A stretch of DNA of 64,000 nucleotides, taken from assembly GCF_001654925.1 (NCBI RefSeq), contig NZ_LXER01000036.1, forward strand, positions 16,282 through 80,281. The letters are read 5' to 3'. Made by a program: the position numbers and the translations under genes. This DNA is from Buttiauxella brennerae ATCC 51605 (GTDB lineage: Bacteria > Pseudomonadota > Gammaproteobacteria > Enterobacterales > Enterobacteriaceae). Below are positions 20,097 through 30,338 of the stretch, piece after piece. Position 1 is the first letter of the stretch; every line of letters begins with the position of its first letter. The notes under the pieces were generated by a model, which did not search any database, was not told the origin of the DNA, and worked only from the letters and a program-made list of their open reading frames with translations.

Positions 20097-20269
20097 TGCT
20101 TGTTACCGTATTTATCGTCCCTGACCATCCTACCACTCTTCACGGAAGGCTGTCAGTTTCAACGGTTTTGCGGAAAAGAAGGACATGTTTCGTATTATGG
20201 AAGATAAAGCTGGTAGGCGTAGCGGAAGTTGGCGAGTAGCGCATCTTTCTTTACGGTCAACCAGCAAGG

Positions 20270-20285
20270 TGTTAAATTGATCACG
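20270..20285 (+). promoter_or_regulatory. CRP site at the cyaA promoter
   Basis: TGTTA-N6-TCACG fits the CRP consensus TGTGA-N6-TCACA, with both differences at outer positions. The surrounding GGTGTTAAATTGATCACG is like the site in the E. coli cyaA P2 promoter, where cAMP-CRP represses cyaA as feedback. It lies about 92 bases before the cyaA start. Confidence 0.8.
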
Positions 20286-20377
20286 TTTCCAGCAATTCTT
20301 TGCCTTGTCGTTTATAATAGAGGCAACAACCGGGAAACGGGTTTTTTCGTAATACTGAAACCATCAGGCGATATGTC

Positions 20378-22933
20378 TTGTACCTCTATATTGAGACTCT
20401 TAAACAGAGACTGGATGCCATCAACCAACTGCGTGTAGATCGCGCACTTGCTGCAATGGGCCCTGCTTTTCAACAGGTCTACAGTCTTCTGCCAACATTG
20501 TTACATTATCATCACCCGCTGATGCCAGGTTACCTTGAGGGTAACGTTCCACATGGCATTTGCATCTACACGCCTGATGAAACCCAACGCCACTACCTTA
20601 ACGAACTCGAATTGATGCGCGGCATGCCGCCGCAGAAAACAGAATCCGGTGAATTGCCTATCACGGGCCTCTATACCATGGGCAGCACATCGTCCGTTGG
20701 GCAGAGTTGTTCATCCGATCTGGATATTTGGGTTTGTCACCAGTCATGGCTCGATAATGACGAGCGCCAGTTGCTGCAACGTAAATGTAGCGTGCTGGAA
20801 AGCTGGGCCGCCTCTTTAGGTGTTGAAGTCAGCTTCTTCCTGATTGACGAAAACCGCTTCCGTCACAACGAAAGTGGCAGTCTGGGTGGCGAAGACTGTG
20901 GTTCAACACAACACATCTTGTTGCTCGACGAATTCTACCGCACCGCAGTGCGCCTGGCCGGTAAACGTATTCTGTGGAGTATGGTGCCGGGTGACGAAGA
21001 AGATCATTACGACGATTACGTGATGAGCCTCTACTCGCAGGGTGTGCTCACGCCAAACGAATGGCTGGATCTCGGTGGTTTAAGTACCCTGTCGGCAGAA
21101 GAGTATTTTGGCGCCAGCCTATGGCAGCTCTATAAGAGTATCGATTCGCCTTATAAAGCTGTGCTGAAAACGCTGCTGCTGGAAGCCTATTCCTGGGAAT
21201 ACCCGAATACCCGTTTACTGGCAAAAGACATTAAGCAGCGCTTGCATGATGGCGAGATAGTCTCTTTTGGGCTTGATCCGTACTGCATGATGCTCGAGCG
21301 TGTGACGCACTATCTCACGCAAATCGAAGACACTGCGCGCCTGGATTTAGTGCGCCGCTGCTTCTATCTCAAAGTGTGCGAAAAACTTTCCCGTGAGCGT
21401 GCTTGCGTAGGCTGGCGTCGTGAAGTCTTAAGCCAGCTGGTCAAAGACTGGGGCTGGGACGAGCCACGTCTGGCGATGCTTGATAACCGAGCTAACTGGA
21501 AAATCGACCAGGTTCGCGACGCGCACAACGAACTCCTTGATGCGATGATGCAAAGCTATCGCAACCTGATTCGCTTCGCTCGCCGCAACAACCTGAGTGT
21601 CAGTGCAAGCCCGCAAGATATCGGTGTGTTGACCCGTAAATTGTATGCCGCATTTGAAGCACTGCCGGGTAAAGTCACACTGGTTAACCCGCAGATTTCC
21701 CCTGATTTATCAGAACCCAATCTGACCTTCATTCATGTGCCGCCGGGCCGTGCCAACCGTTCAGGCTGGTATCTCTACAACCGTGCGCCAAACATGGAAT
21801 CTATTGTCAGCCATCAACCGCTGGAATATAACCGTTATCTTAATAAGCTGGTGGCATGGGCCTACTTCAACGGCCTGCTGACCTCGCGCACCCGCCTGTT
21901 TATTAAGGGCAACGGGATTTGTGATTTGCCAAAATTGCAGGAGATGGTGGCTGACGTTTCGCACCACTTCCCGCTGCGTTTGCCTGCGCCAACCGCGAAA
22001 GCGTTGTATAGCCCATGTGAAATTCGCCATCTGGCTATCATCGTTAACCTTGAATATGACCCGACTGCTGCATTCCGCAATCAGGTCGTTCATTTCGATT
22101 TCCGTAAGCTGGATGTATTCAGTTTCGGGCAGCAACAGCAGTGTCTGGTGGGAAGCGTTGATCTGCTTTATCGCAACTCCTGGAATGAAGTGCGTACCCT
22201 ACATTTCAACGGCGAACAATCGATGATTGAGGCGCTGAAAACCATTCTGGGCAAAATGCACCAGGATGCCGCACCGCCTGATAGCGTGGAAGTGTTCTGT
22301 TACAGCCAGCATCTGCGTGGGCTTATCCGCACGCGCGTTCAGCAACTGGTTTCTGAATGTATCGACTTCCGCTTGTCGAGCACGCGTCAGGAACCTGGTC
22401 GCTTTAAAGCGCTGCGAATTTCTGGCCAGACGTGGGGGCTGTTCTTCGAACGCCTGAGCGTTTCAGTGCAAAAACTGGAGAATGCGGTTGAGTTCTACGG
22501 GGCGATTTCGCATAACAAACTGCATGGTTTGTCGGTGCAGGTTGAAACTAACCAGCAGGTTCAGTTGCCGCCAGTGGTAGATGGTTTTGCCAGTGAAGGG
22601 ATCATTCAGTTCTTCTTTGAAGAAGCGAGTGAAGACCACGGTTTCAATATCTATATTCTTGATGAGACTAACCGCGCAGAGGTGTACCACCACTGCGAAG
22701 GCAGCAAAGAAGATTTAGTGCGTGATGTCAGCCGTTTCTACTCGTCTTCGCACGACCGTTTCACCTACGGCTCAAGTTTCATCAACTTCAACTTGCCGCA
22801 GTTCTACCAGATTGTGAAAGTCGATGGGCGCTCGCAGGTGATTCCGTTCCGCACCCAGACTATTACAGCAGCGACATCGGCTAACCATGACGATAGTTCA
22901 ACACCGCTGCTTCAGCAGTACAGCAACAGCTAG
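20378..22933 (+). CDS. cyaA: Adenylate cyclase (class I)
   Basis: CyaA makes cAMP from ATP and is activated by phosphorylated EIIA-Glc when glucose is absent. The 851-residue protein is close to E. coli CyaA (848). Its catalytic nucleotidyltransferase domain includes [20 protein letters not shown] near residues 103-123, and the regulatory C-terminal half follows. The start is TTG 20378, which encodes the family N-terminus [16 protein letters not shown]. coli cyaA also uses TTG, and this keeps translation low. Differences cluster in the C-terminal 20 residues. Confidence 0.98.
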   Translation: MYLYIETLKQRLDAINQLRVDRALAAMGPAFQQVYSLLPTLLHYHHPLMPGYLEGNVPHGICIYTPDETQRHYLNELELMRGMPPQKTESGELPITGLYTMGSTSSVGQSCSSDLDIWVCHQSWLDNDERQLLQRKCSVLESWAASLGVEVSFFLIDENRFRHNESGSLGGEDCGSTQHILLLDEFYRTAVRLAGKRILWSMVPGDEEDHYDDYVMSLYSQGVLTPNEWLDLGGLSTLSAEEYFGASLWQLYKSIDSPYKAVLKTLLLEAYSWEYPNTRLLAKDIKQRLHDGEIVSFGLDPYCMMLERVTHYLTQIEDTARLDLVRRCFYLKVCEKLSRERACVGWRREVLSQLVKDWGWDEPRLAMLDNRANWKIDQVRDAHNELLDAMMQSYRNLIRFARRNNLSVSASPQDIGVLTRKLYAAFEALPGKVTLVNPQISPDLSEPNLTFIHVPPGRANRSGWYLYNRAPNMESIVSHQPLEYNRYLNKLVAWAYFNGLLTSRTRLFIKGNGICDLPKLQEMVADVSHHFPLRLPAPTAKALYSPCEIRHLAIIVNLEYDPTAAFRNQVVHFDFRKLDVFSFGQQQQCLVGSVDLLYRNSWNEVRTLHFNGEQSMIEALKTILGKMHQDAAPPDSVEVFCYSQHLRGLIRTRVQQLVSECIDFRLSSTRQEPGRFKALRISGQTWGLFFERLSVSVQKLENAVEFYGAISHNKLHGLSVQVETNQQVQLPPVVDGFASEGIIQFFFEEASEDHGFNIYILDETNRAEVYHHCEGSKEDLVRDVSRFYSSSHDRFTYGSSFINFNLPQFYQIVKVDGRSQVIPFRTQTITAATSANHDDSSTPLLQQYSNS

Positions 22934-23250
22934 CTAAAGCTAACCGGTTCACCCGCTTGCTGCGTGCAGGCTTCTTCCAGTAATGCCCAGAACTCGGCAC
23001 CGCTGCGGTCGCAAACCCACTTGTCGTCTTTCAGGTTAAAATGGTAACCGCCACTTTTGGTGGCCAGCCATACCTGATGGAGAGGCTCCTGGCGATTGAT
23101 AATAATCTTGCTGCGGTTCTCAAAACTAAGGGTCAGTACGCCACCATTAATTTCGCAGTCAATATCGCTATCACCATCCCAGTCATCCAGGCGTTCTTCG
23201 ATTGTTGACCACAGGCCGTCAGCTAAGCGATGAAATTCACTGTCGTTCAT
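22930..23250 (-). CDS. cyaY: Frataxin-like iron-sulfur assembly protein CyaY
   Basis: CyaY binds iron and tunes the cysteine desulfurase IscS during Fe-S cluster assembly. The 106 residues match E. coli length and show the acidic helix ([17 protein letters not shown], residues about 18-34) and the beta-sheet motifs [13 protein letters not shown] and GGYHF. It converges on cyaA, and the two genes share 4 bases at their stops, leaving no room for a terminator. Confidence 0.97.
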   Translation of the reverse strand: MNDSEFHRLADGLWSTIEERLDDWDGDSDIDCEINGGVLTLSFENRSKIIINRQEPLHQVWLATKSGGYHFNLKDDKWVCDRSGAEFWALLEEACTQQAGEPVSFS

Positions 23251-23375
23251 GTCTTTTTCCTAATTGTTCGTCTTAAGAGCAGTATACCAATAGTCGTGGA
23301 TAGAAAAGAGTATTGCTTTTCGGGGATCACCTGCGATGATAGAAGGCAGAATATTGGATTACAGGCATCTCAATA

Positions 23376-23582
23376 ATGAAGAAAATTTTCTGCCCATTAG
23401 CTCTCATGCTGGCACTTTTTAGCCTTTCTGGTTGCGGCCTTAAAGGGCCTCTGTATTTCCCTCCTGCTGACGGTAAAACCAAACCTGCGTCCCAGGTAAC
23501 CCCTGCGAAACAGCCGCAATCAACCACGCCTGATCGTAATAATCGTGGTACTGATAACGCACCGACTCAGGTTGTCTACTAG
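23376..23582 (+). CDS. lptM: Lipoprotein LptM (YifL)
   Basis: This 68-residue protein has a signal peptide and lipobox LSGCGLKGPLYFP with the lipidated Cys near residue 20. The Pro-rich C-terminus is disordered. LptM helps oxidative maturation of the LptD/LptE lipopolysaccharide translocon at the outer membrane. It sits directly before dapF, as in E. coli. Confidence 0.94.
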   Translation: MKKIFCPLALMLALFSLSGCGLKGPLYFPPADGKTKPASQVTPAKQPQSTTPDRNNRGTDNAPTQVVY

Positions 23583-23620
23583 CAAATTATCAATAAGTAG
23601 CCGCGTATATGGAGCAGAAG

Positions 23621-24445
23621 ATGCAGTTTTCGAAGATGCATGGCCTTGGCAATGACTTTATGGTCGTCGACGCGGTGACTCAAAACGTTTATTTCTCACC
23701 TGAACTTATCCGCCGCCTGGCCGACAGGCATCTGGGTGTGGGTTTTGATCAATTGCTGGTGGTTGAACCACCATACGATCCTGACCTCGACTTCCATTAC
23801 CGTATTTTCAATGCTGATGGCAGCGAAGTCTCACAATGTGGCAATGGCGCACGCTGTTTTGCCCGTTTTGTGCGCCTGAAAGGGCTGACGAACAAACGTG
23901 ATATCCGCGTCAGCACAGCCAATGGCCGCATGGTGCTCAGCGTAACGGAAGATGAGCTGGTGTGCGTGAATATGGGTGAGCCGAATTTCGAGCCCTCTGC
24001 CGTGCCGTTCCGCGCAAACAAAGCGGAAAAGACCTATATTATGCGTGCCGCTGAACAAACCATTATGTGTGGCGTCGTGTCGATGGGTAACCCGCATTGC
24101 GTTATTCAGGTTGATGATGTGGCGACCGCCGCGGTGGAAACGCTGGGTCCAGTCATGGAAAACCATGAGCGTTTCCCTGAGCGCGCGAATATCGGCTTTA
24201 TGCAGGTCATGACCAAAGAACACATCCGTCTGCGCGTTTTTGAGCGTGGAGCCGGAGAAACTCAAGCTTGTGGCAGTGGCGCTTGTGGCGCAGTTGCCGT
24301 AGGTATCTTGCAGGGAATACTGGCGGAACAGGTTCGCGTTGAGCTACCGGGTGGCCGCCTTGATATCGCCTGGAAAGGGCCGGGAACGCCGTTGTTTATG
24401 ACCGGCCCGGCGGCCCATGTCTATGATGGATTTATACATCTATGA
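23621..24445 (+). CDS. dapF: Diaminopimelate epimerase
   Basis: DapF converts LL-DAP to meso-DAP for lysine and peptidoglycan. The 274 residues contain both catalytic Cys motifs: [12 protein letters not shown] near residue 73 and [14 protein letters not shown] near 217. I chose ATG 23621 ([13 protein letters not shown]) because GGAG lies 6 bases before it. The ATG at 23609 has no ribosome-binding site and its codons are not conserved. The stop overlaps the yigA start. Confidence 0.97.
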   Translation: MQFSKMHGLGNDFMVVDAVTQNVYFSPELIRRLADRHLGVGFDQLLVVEPPYDPDLDFHYRIFNADGSEVSQCGNGARCFARFVRLKGLTNKRDIRVSTANGRMVLSVTEDELVCVNMGEPNFEPSAVPFRANKAEKTYIMRAAEQTIMCGVVSMGNPHCVIQVDDVATAAVETLGPVMENHERFPERANIGFMQVMTKEHIRLRVFERGAGETQACGSGACGAVAVGILQGILAEQVRVELPGGRLDIAWKGPGTPLFMTGPAAHVYDGFIHL

Positions 24446-25146
24446 AGAACGCCGAGGAACAGCAAGAAGCCGTACTGGAACTGGATGACCGTATGGTGGC
24501 GGAGTATCTGCTACGCCACCCCGATTTCTTTATTAGAAATGCCCAGCATGTGGAACAGATGCAGGTGCCACACCCGGTGCGCGGTACGGTGTCGTTGGTT
24601 GAATGGCATATGGCACGTAGCCGTAACCACATCAATTTTCTTGAAGAAAACATGTCTCTGCTGATGGAGCAGGCGAGTGCCAACGAAGGGCTGTTCTATC
24701 GTTTATTGAAGCTGCAAGGCCGCCTGGCTTCAGCCACCAGTTTGCAGGAAATGCTAAACCGCCTGCACCGTTGGGCACGCGAAATGGGCCTTGCTGGCGC
24801 GAATGTGCGTCTTTTTGCCGATCGCTGGCGCATTGGCGCACCTTCAGATTTTACCCACCTGGCATTGAATCGACAGGCTTTCGAGCCGTTGCGCATTCAA
24901 CGTCTGGGTGACAGGCAACATTATTTGGGGCCGCTAAACGGGCCTGAATTGCTTGTCGTTTTACCGCAAGCGAAAGCGATTGGTTCAGTAGCCGTTTCTT
25001 TGATGGGCAGTGATGCCGATTTAGGTGTGCTGGTATTCAGTAGCCGCGACCCGCAACATTACCAGGAAGAGCAAGGCACACAATTACTGCACGAGCTGGC
25101 ACTGATGCTTCCCGACCTTCTGGAGCGTTGGGTCGAACGCGTATGA
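24442..25146 (+). CDS. yigA: DUF484 protein YigA
   Basis: This 234-residue cytoplasmic protein belongs to the DUF484 family, whose C-terminal part is GAF-like. The N-terminus ([12 protein letters not shown] near residue 18) and the W-rich end (LLERWVERV) are family features. Its function is not established. It is fixed between dapF and xerC and overlaps both (ATGA type), which suggests translational coupling in the dapF-yigA-xerC-yigB operon. Confidence 0.93.
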   Translation: MKNAEEQQEAVLELDDRMVAEYLLRHPDFFIRNAQHVEQMQVPHPVRGTVSLVEWHMARSRNHINFLEENMSLLMEQASANEGLFYRLLKLQGRLASATSLQEMLNRLHRWAREMGLAGANVRLFADRWRIGAPSDFTHLALNRQAFEPLRIQRLGDRQHYLGPLNGPELLVVLPQAKAIGSVAVSLMGSDADLGVLVFSSRDPQHYQEEQGTQLLHELALMLPDLLERWVERV

Positions 25147-26048
25147 CGACCTCCCCGCTGCAATCTTCGGTAGATGGCTTCCTGCGCTACCTGAAAGTTG
25201 AGCGCCAGTTAAGCCCGCTGACGTTGCTCAATTATGGCCGTCAGTTGAGCGCAATAATCGACCTGGCGGGCGAGATGAAAATGGCGACCTGGCAGCAGTG
25301 TGACGCTGCATCCGTTCGTTCAATCACGGTTCGCAGCCGCAAGGCGGGTCTTGGGCCATCGAGCCTGGCATTGCGTCTTTCCGCGCTCCGTAGTTTCTTC
25401 GACTGGTGTGTCAGCCAGGGCGAACTCAAAGCGAATCCCGCAAAAGGCATCACCACCCCAAAAGCTGGCCGCCACCTGCCGAAAAATATCGACGTTGATG
25501 ACGTTAATCGCCTGTTGGATATCGATATCAATGATCCACTTGCCGTGCGTGATCGCGCGATGCTGGAAGTGATGTACGGTGCGGGGTTGCGTCTTTCCGA
25601 ACTGGTTAATATGGATTGTCGCCACATCGACCTGACAACCGGTGAAGTCTGGGTGATGGGTAAAGGTAGCAAAGAACGCCGCGTGCCGGTGGGGAAATCT
25701 GCGGTCCTCTGGGTTGAGCATTGGCTGGACTTGCGCGAGCTTTTTGGCCCGGACGACGACGCACTGTTTCTCTCAAAACAGGGGAAACGAATATCGGCGC
25801 GCAACGTTCAAAAGCGTTTTAGCGAGTGGGGGATAAAACAGGGGCTGAATAGTCATGTGCACCCTCATAAACTGCGCCATTCATTTGCCACGCATATGCT
25901 GGAGTCCAGCGGGGATTTGCGCGGTGTGCAGGAATTACTCGGCCACGCCAACCTTTCGACGACGCAAATCTATACCCATCTCGACTTCCAACACTTAGCC
26001 TCAGTGTATGATGCTGCGCATCCACGCGCTAAACGAGGGAAATCGTAA
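25143..26048 (+). CDS. xerC: Site-specific tyrosine recombinase XerC
   Basis: XerC with XerD resolves chromosome dimers at dif. The 301 residues hold an N-terminal SAM-like DNA-binding domain and a C-terminal catalytic domain. Visible catalytic residues are the Arg of GAGLRLSEL, the Lys of [31 protein letters not shown] and the Tyr of IYTHLDF. The start is ATG 25143, overlapping the yigA stop. A longer frame upstream reads yigA codons. It shares its stop base with yigB (TAATG). Confidence 0.97.
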   Translation: MTTSPLQSSVDGFLRYLKVERQLSPLTLLNYGRQLSAIIDLAGEMKMATWQQCDAASVRSITVRSRKAGLGPSSLALRLSALRSFFDWCVSQGELKANPAKGITTPKAGRHLPKNIDVDDVNRLLDIDINDPLAVRDRAMLEVMYGAGLRLSELVNMDCRHIDLTTGEVWVMGKGSKERRVPVGKSAVLWVEHWLDLRELFGPDDDALFLSKQGKRISARNVQKRFSEWGIKQGLNSHVHPHKLRHSFATHMLESSGDLRGVQELLGHANLSTTQIYTHLDFQHLASVYDAAHPRAKRGKS

Positions 26049-26764
26049 TGCATTTTTACCGTCCACTTGGGCCTATTGCCGCGCTCACTTTCGATCTTGA
26101 CGACACCCTGTACGACAACCGCGAAGTGATTACGCGCACCGAACGCGAATCAATGAGTTTTGTGCAGAATTACCATCCGAAACTCAACCACCTGCAACGC
26201 CCCGATTTTTTGCTCATTCGCCATGCGTTGCGCCTCGCAGAACCGGATATTTACCACGATGTCACCGAATGGCGTCGTCGTGCCGTTGAACAAGCCATGT
26301 TAGATGTGGGCTTGTCAGCGCAAGAAGCTGCCGCTGGCGCGGAGGCTTCGATGGCGAATTTTGCCCACTGGCGCAGCCAAATCGACGTGCCGCAAGAAAC
26401 GCACGACACATTAGCGAAACTCGCCGAAAAATGGCCGCTGGTGGCGATTACTAACGGCAACGCCGAGCCACATCTTTTCGGCCTCGATCAGTACTTTAAA
26501 TTTGTGCTGCGTGCCGGTCCACATGGGCGTTCCAAGCCATTCAACGACATGTATCTGCTGGCTGCCGAAAAGCTCGATGTGCCACTTAGCCAGATTCTGC
26601 ATGTAGGCGATGATCTGACCACTGACGTTGCCGGAGCTATTCGCAGCGGAATGCAGGCGTGCTGGATAAACCTGCGTGATGGCGACCTGATGCAAATTGA
26701 TGACAGCCGTTTATTACCCCATCTGGAAATTTCGCAGTTGGCATCCCTCACCGCGCTGATATAA
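26048..26764 (+). CDS. yigB: HAD phosphatase YigB (riboflavin pathway / FMN phosphatase)
   Basis: This 238-residue HAD-superfamily phosphatase has motif [11 protein letters not shown] near residue 15, motif II TNGN near 133 and motif [12 protein letters not shown] near 180. In E. coli YigB dephosphorylates 5-amino-6-(5-phospho-D-ribitylamino)uracil and FMN. The start is coupled to xerC, and the gene is followed by uvrD with its own promoter. Confidence 0.94.
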   Translation: MHFYRPLGPIAALTFDLDDTLYDNREVITRTERESMSFVQNYHPKLNHLQRPDFLLIRHALRLAEPDIYHDVTEWRRRAVEQAMLDVGLSAQEAAAGAEASMANFAHWRSQIDVPQETHDTLAKLAEKWPLVAITNGNAEPHLFGLDQYFKFVLRAGPHGRSKPFNDMYLLAAEKLDVPLSQILHVGDDLTTDVAGAIRSGMQACWINLRDGDLMQIDDSRLLPHLEISQLASLTALI

Positions 26765-26775
26765 TCGTCAGAACT

Positions 26776-26791
26776 CTGTATAAAATTCCAG
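26776..26791 (+). promoter_or_regulatory. LexA (SOS) box of uvrD
   Basis: CTGT-N8-CCAG fits the LexA consensus CTGT-N8-ACAG with one mismatch, the same mismatch seen in the E. coli uvrD box. It lies 28 bases before the uvrD ATG, so uvrD is expected to be induced by DNA damage. Confidence 0.85.
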
Positions 26792-26819
26792 TATATTTAT
26801 CTCCTCAACGGCGGTGCCA

Positions 26820-28982
26820 ATGGACGTTTCTTACCTGCTCGACAGCCTCAACGATAAACAGCGCGAAGCCGTCGCGGCCACGCGCAGCAATATGCTGGTA
26901 CTGGCAGGGGCTGGCAGTGGTAAGACGCGCGTATTGGTGCACCGCATTGCGTGGTTGATTAGCGTAGAAAACTGCTCGCCGTACTCCATTATGGCAGTGA
27001 CGTTTACCAACAAAGCGGCGGCAGAAATGCGCCACCGTATCGGCCAGTTGATGGGCACCAGCCAGGGTGGGATGTGGGTCGGCACGTTCCACGGCCTTGC
27101 ACACCGCTTGCTGCGCGCGCATCACATGGACGCTAACTTGCCGCAGGATTTCCAGATACTGGACAGTGAAGATCAGCTGCGCTTGTTAAAACGCCTGATT
27201 AAAGCCATGAATCTCGATGATAAACAGTGGCCTGCCCGCCAGGCAATGTGGTTTATCAACGGCAAGAAAGATGAAGGCTTACGCCCGCATCACATTGAAA
27301 GCTATGGCAACCCGGTCGAGCAAACCTGGCAGAAAGTGTATCAGGCGTATCAGGAAGCCTGCGATCGCGCCGGGCTGCTGGATTTTGCCGAACTGCTGCT
27401 GCGTGCTCACGAGTTGTGGCTGAACAAACCACACATTCTTAATCACTATCGTGAACGTTTTACCAACATTCTGGTGGACGAATTCCAGGATACCAACAGC
27501 ATCCAGTACGCGTGGATTCGCATGCTAGCGGGCGATACCGGTAAAGTGATGATTGTTGGCGATGATGACCAGTCAATCTATGGCTGGCGCGGTGCGCAAG
27601 TTGAGAATATCCAACGCTTCCTGACCGATTTCCCAGGCGCACAAACCATTCGCCTTGAGCAAAACTACCGTTCGACCAACAACATTCTGAATGCCGCCAA
27701 CGCCCTGATTGCTAACAACTCAGGCCGTCTGGGTAAAGAGTTATGGACCGACGGCAGCGATGGCGAGCCTATTTCACTGTATTGCGCCTTTAACGAATTA
27801 GACGAAGCGCGTTTCGTGGTAAACCGCATCAAAACCTGGCAGGAAAATGGCGGTGCGCTTGAGCAATGCGCGATTCTCTATCGCAGCAACGCCCAATCAC
27901 GCGTGCTGGAAGAAGCCTTATTGCAGGTTGGTATGCCATACCGCATTTACGGCGGCATGCGCTTCTTCGAACGCCAGGAAATCAAAGATGCACTCTCGTA
28001 TCTGCGCCTGATTGCCAACCGTAATGACGACGCGGCATTTGAGCGCGTGGTTAACACACCAACGCGGGGTATCGGCGATCGCACATTAGATGTGGTGCGC
28101 CAGACATCGCGTGACCAGCAACTGACAATGTGGCAAGCCTGCCGCTTGTTGCTTCAGGAAAAAGCGTTAGCAGGCCGCGCCGCTTCTGCGCTGCAACGCT
28201 TTATGGAACTTATCGACGCACTGGCACATGAAACCATCGACATGCCGCTGTACGTACAAACTGACCGGGTTATCAAAGATTCAGGTCTGATGATGATGTA
28301 CGAGCAGGAAAAGGGCGAGAAGGGCCAGACGCGTATTGAAAACTTAGAAGAACTGGTCACGGCAACGCGCCAGTTCAGCTATCAGGATGAAGACGAAGAC
28401 CTGATGCCGCTGCAGGCATTCTTGTCTCATGCGGCGCTTGAAGCCGGTGAGGGGCAGGCCGATACCTGGCAAGATGCGGTGCAATTGATGACGCTGCACT
28501 CGGCGAAAGGTCTGGAGTTCCCACAAGTGTTTATCGTTGGCATGGAAGAGGGCATGTTCCCAAGCCAGATGTCGCTCGATGAAGGTGGCCGCCTGGAAGA
28601 AGAACGCCGCCTGGCGTACGTTGGAGTAACGCGTGCGATGCAAAAACTCACACTGACCTACGCTGAAACACGCCGTCTGTATGGCAAAGAGGTTTACCAC
28701 CGTCCATCGCGCTTTATTGGCGAACTGCCTGAAAACTGTGTGGAAGAGGTTCGTCTGCGCGCCAGCATCAGCCGCCCGGTCAGCCATAAACGTATGGGCA
28801 CACCCATTTCTGAGAATGATTCTGGCTTTACCCTCGGGCAGCGAGTGCGCCATGAAAAATTTGGCGAAGGTACGGTCGTTAATCTGGAAGGAAGCGGTGA
28901 ACATAGCCGGGTTCAGGTGGCATTCCCTGGACAAGGAATTAAGTGGTTAGTCGCGGCTTATGCGCGGCTGGAAACGGTGTAA
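26820..28982 (+). CDS. uvrD: DNA helicase II UvrD
   Basis: UvrD is an SF1A 3'-5' helicase acting in nucleotide excision repair, mismatch repair and RecA filament removal. The 720 residues match E. coli (720). Motifs include GAGSGKTRVL near residue 29, DEFQDTN near 220, GDDDQSIYGWRGA near 247, QNYRST near 280, TLHSAKGLEFP near 560 and the C-terminal Tudor-like domain that binds RNA polymerase. I chose ATG 26820. A GTG 6 bases upstream is less conserved. Confidence 0.98.
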   Translation: MDVSYLLDSLNDKQREAVAATRSNMLVLAGAGSGKTRVLVHRIAWLISVENCSPYSIMAVTFTNKAAAEMRHRIGQLMGTSQGGMWVGTFHGLAHRLLRAHHMDANLPQDFQILDSEDQLRLLKRLIKAMNLDDKQWPARQAMWFINGKKDEGLRPHHIESYGNPVEQTWQKVYQAYQEACDRAGLLDFAELLLRAHELWLNKPHILNHYRERFTNILVDEFQDTNSIQYAWIRMLAGDTGKVMIVGDDDQSIYGWRGAQVENIQRFLTDFPGAQTIRLEQNYRSTNNILNAANALIANNSGRLGKELWTDGSDGEPISLYCAFNELDEARFVVNRIKTWQENGGALEQCAILYRSNAQSRVLEEALLQVGMPYRIYGGMRFFERQEIKDALSYLRLIANRNDDAAFERVVNTPTRGIGDRTLDVVRQTSRDQQLTMWQACRLLLQEKALAGRAASALQRFMELIDALAHETIDMPLYVQTDRVIKDSGLMMMYEQEKGEKGQTRIENLEELVTATRQFSYQDEDEDLMPLQAFLSHAALEAGEGQADTWQDAVQLMTLHSAKGLEFPQVFIVGMEEGMFPSQMSLDEGGRLEEERRLAYVGVTRAMQKLTLTYAETRRLYGKEVYHRPSRFIGELPENCVEEVRLRASISRPVSHKRMGTPISENDSGFTLGQRVRHEKFGEGTVVNLEGSGEHSRVQVAFPGQGIKWLVAAYARLETV

Positions 28983-29130
28983 GTTAGCGAAACAACTCAT
29001 CGTTTTTCACGCTTTTGCTACCTTATAAATACCACCCTGGTTTATTAGTCCATGGTTTCCCGTTGCGTGTTGACGCCATATTTATGGTGGCGTAACATGC
29101 GCGCACGATTACGCTAAGAGGACACTCGCC

Positions 29131-29187
29131 TTGGACACACCCAGTAAATACTGGCTCAATTACCTGTCATCCAGGTACAACTTCTAA
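29131..29187 (+). CDS. corL: Candidate corA leader peptide CorL (18 residues)
   Basis: AAGAGGA (29116-29122) lies 8 bases before TTG 29131, which opens 18 codons ending in TAA: MDTPSKYWLNYLSSRYNF. In Salmonella a short leader ORF called corL in the corA 5' region couples translation to Rho-dependent termination. The position, size and structure here fit that role. The stop codon lies inside the left arm of an 11-bp inverted repeat (29184-29215), so a terminating ribosome would block that hairpin. The sequence assignment is by position and form, not by direct comparison. Confidence 0.7.
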   Translation: MDTPSKYWLNYLSSRYNF

Positions 29188-29215
29188 GGCTATCCTCGAA
29201 TGCTGATAGCCTTAG
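29184..29215 (+). promoter_or_regulatory. Perfect 11-bp inverted repeat in the corA leader
   Basis: CTAAGGCTATC (29184-29194) pairs exactly with GATAGCCTTAG (29205-29215) around a 10-base loop. No T run follows, so it is not a simple terminator. It overlaps the stop codon of the upstream leader peptide and lies 135 bases before the corA ATG. It is probably part of a translation-coupled RNA switch. Confidence 0.65.
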
Positions 29216-29350
29216 TGGTTGTCGGCGACCTCATATCTCGTATATCCCGTCGCAATGAGTCAGACTTTTTAATGGTCTGAAACCTAGTTAGTTTCTGTCT
29301 GTGTGCCAACCGAACTGTCCCTGATATTTTTTGCATTGGGAGTACCGGTC

Positions 29351-30301
29351 ATGCTGAGCGCATTTCAACTGGAAAACAATCGTCTGTCCCGTCTTGAATT
29401 AGATGAGACCGATAACCTGAGCAATTCTGTTTGGGTTGATTTGGTCGAGCCTGAAGAGAGCGAGCGTCAGCGCGTGCAAACGGAACTTGGTCAAAGTCTG
29501 GCAACCCGCCCGGAACTGGAAGACATCGAAGCATCCGCGCGTTTCTTTGAAGACGAAGACGGTTTGCACATCCACTCATTCTTCTTTTACGAAGATGCTG
29601 ACGATCACGCGGGCAACAGCACCGTGGCATTTACCATACGTGAAGGCCGCCTGTTTACGCTGCGTGAGCGTGAATTACCTGCATTTCGCCTTTATCGCAT
29701 GCGTGCCCGCAGCCAGAACATGGTGGACGGCAATGCGTACGAATTACTGCTCGACCTGTTTGAAACTAAAATCGAACAGCTGGCAGATGAAATCGAAAAC
29801 ATCTATAGCGATCTCGAAAAACTCAGCCGTGTCATTATGGAAGGACATCAGGGCGATGAATATGACGCCGCACTTTCCACACTCGCTGAGCTGGAAGATA
29901 TCGGCTGGAAAGTCCGTTTGTGTTTGATGGATACCCAACGCGCCCTGAACTTCCTGGTGCGTAAAGCGCGTTTGCCGAGCGGTCAGCTTGAGCAGGCGCG
30001 TGAGATCCTGCGCGATATCGAATCCCTGTTGCCGCACAACGAATCGTTGTTCCAGAAGGTCAACTTCCTGATGCAAGCGGCGATGGGCTTTATCAACATC
30101 GAGCAGAACCGCATCATCAAGATCTTCTCGGTGGTATCGGTGGTGTTCCTGCCGCCAACGCTTGTGGCATCCAGCTACGGGATGAACTTTGAGTTTATGC
30201 CAGAGTTGAAACTGAGCTTTGGTTACCCGGCAGCGATTATCGTCATGATCCTCGCGGGCCTGGCGCCGTATCTCTACTTCAAGCGCAAAAACTGGTTGTA
30301 A
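29351..30301 (+). CDS. corA: Magnesium/cobalt/nickel transporter CorA
   Basis: CorA is the pentameric constitutive Mg2+ channel of the inner membrane. The 316 residues are as in E. coli. A large cytoplasmic N-terminal domain precedes two C-terminal membrane segments with the signature YGMNF at the end of the first, and a basic end KRKNWL. The start [16 protein letters not shown] is the conserved one. Upstream codons from GTG 29303 lack family support. The leader carries a corL-like peptide. Confidence 0.98.
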   Translation: MLSAFQLENNRLSRLELDETDNLSNSVWVDLVEPEESERQRVQTELGQSLATRPELEDIEASARFFEDEDGLHIHSFFFYEDADDHAGNSTVAFTIREGRLFTLRERELPAFRLYRMRARSQNMVDGNAYELLLDLFETKIEQLADEIENIYSDLEKLSRVIMEGHQGDEYDAALSTLAELEDIGWKVRLCLMDTQRALNFLVRKARLPSGQLEQAREILRDIESLLPHNESLFQKVNFLMQAAMGFINIEQNRIIKIFSVVSVVFLPPTLVASSYGMNFEFMPELKLSFGYPAAIIVMILAGLAPYLYFKRKNWL

Positions 30302-30313
30302 GATGAAAATGAG

Positions 30314-30338
30314 AAGGGAGCCGATTGGCTCCCTTTTT
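30314..30338 (+). terminator. Intrinsic terminator of corA
   Basis: AAGGGAGCC and GGCTCCCTT pair around GATT, followed by T residues. It lies between convergent corA and rarD, 12 bases past the corA stop. Confidence 0.85.

Noticed and set aside
29303..29350. Longer corA starting at GTG 29303
   Set aside because: The added residues have no counterpart in CorA, and the ATG at 29351 matches the family start.
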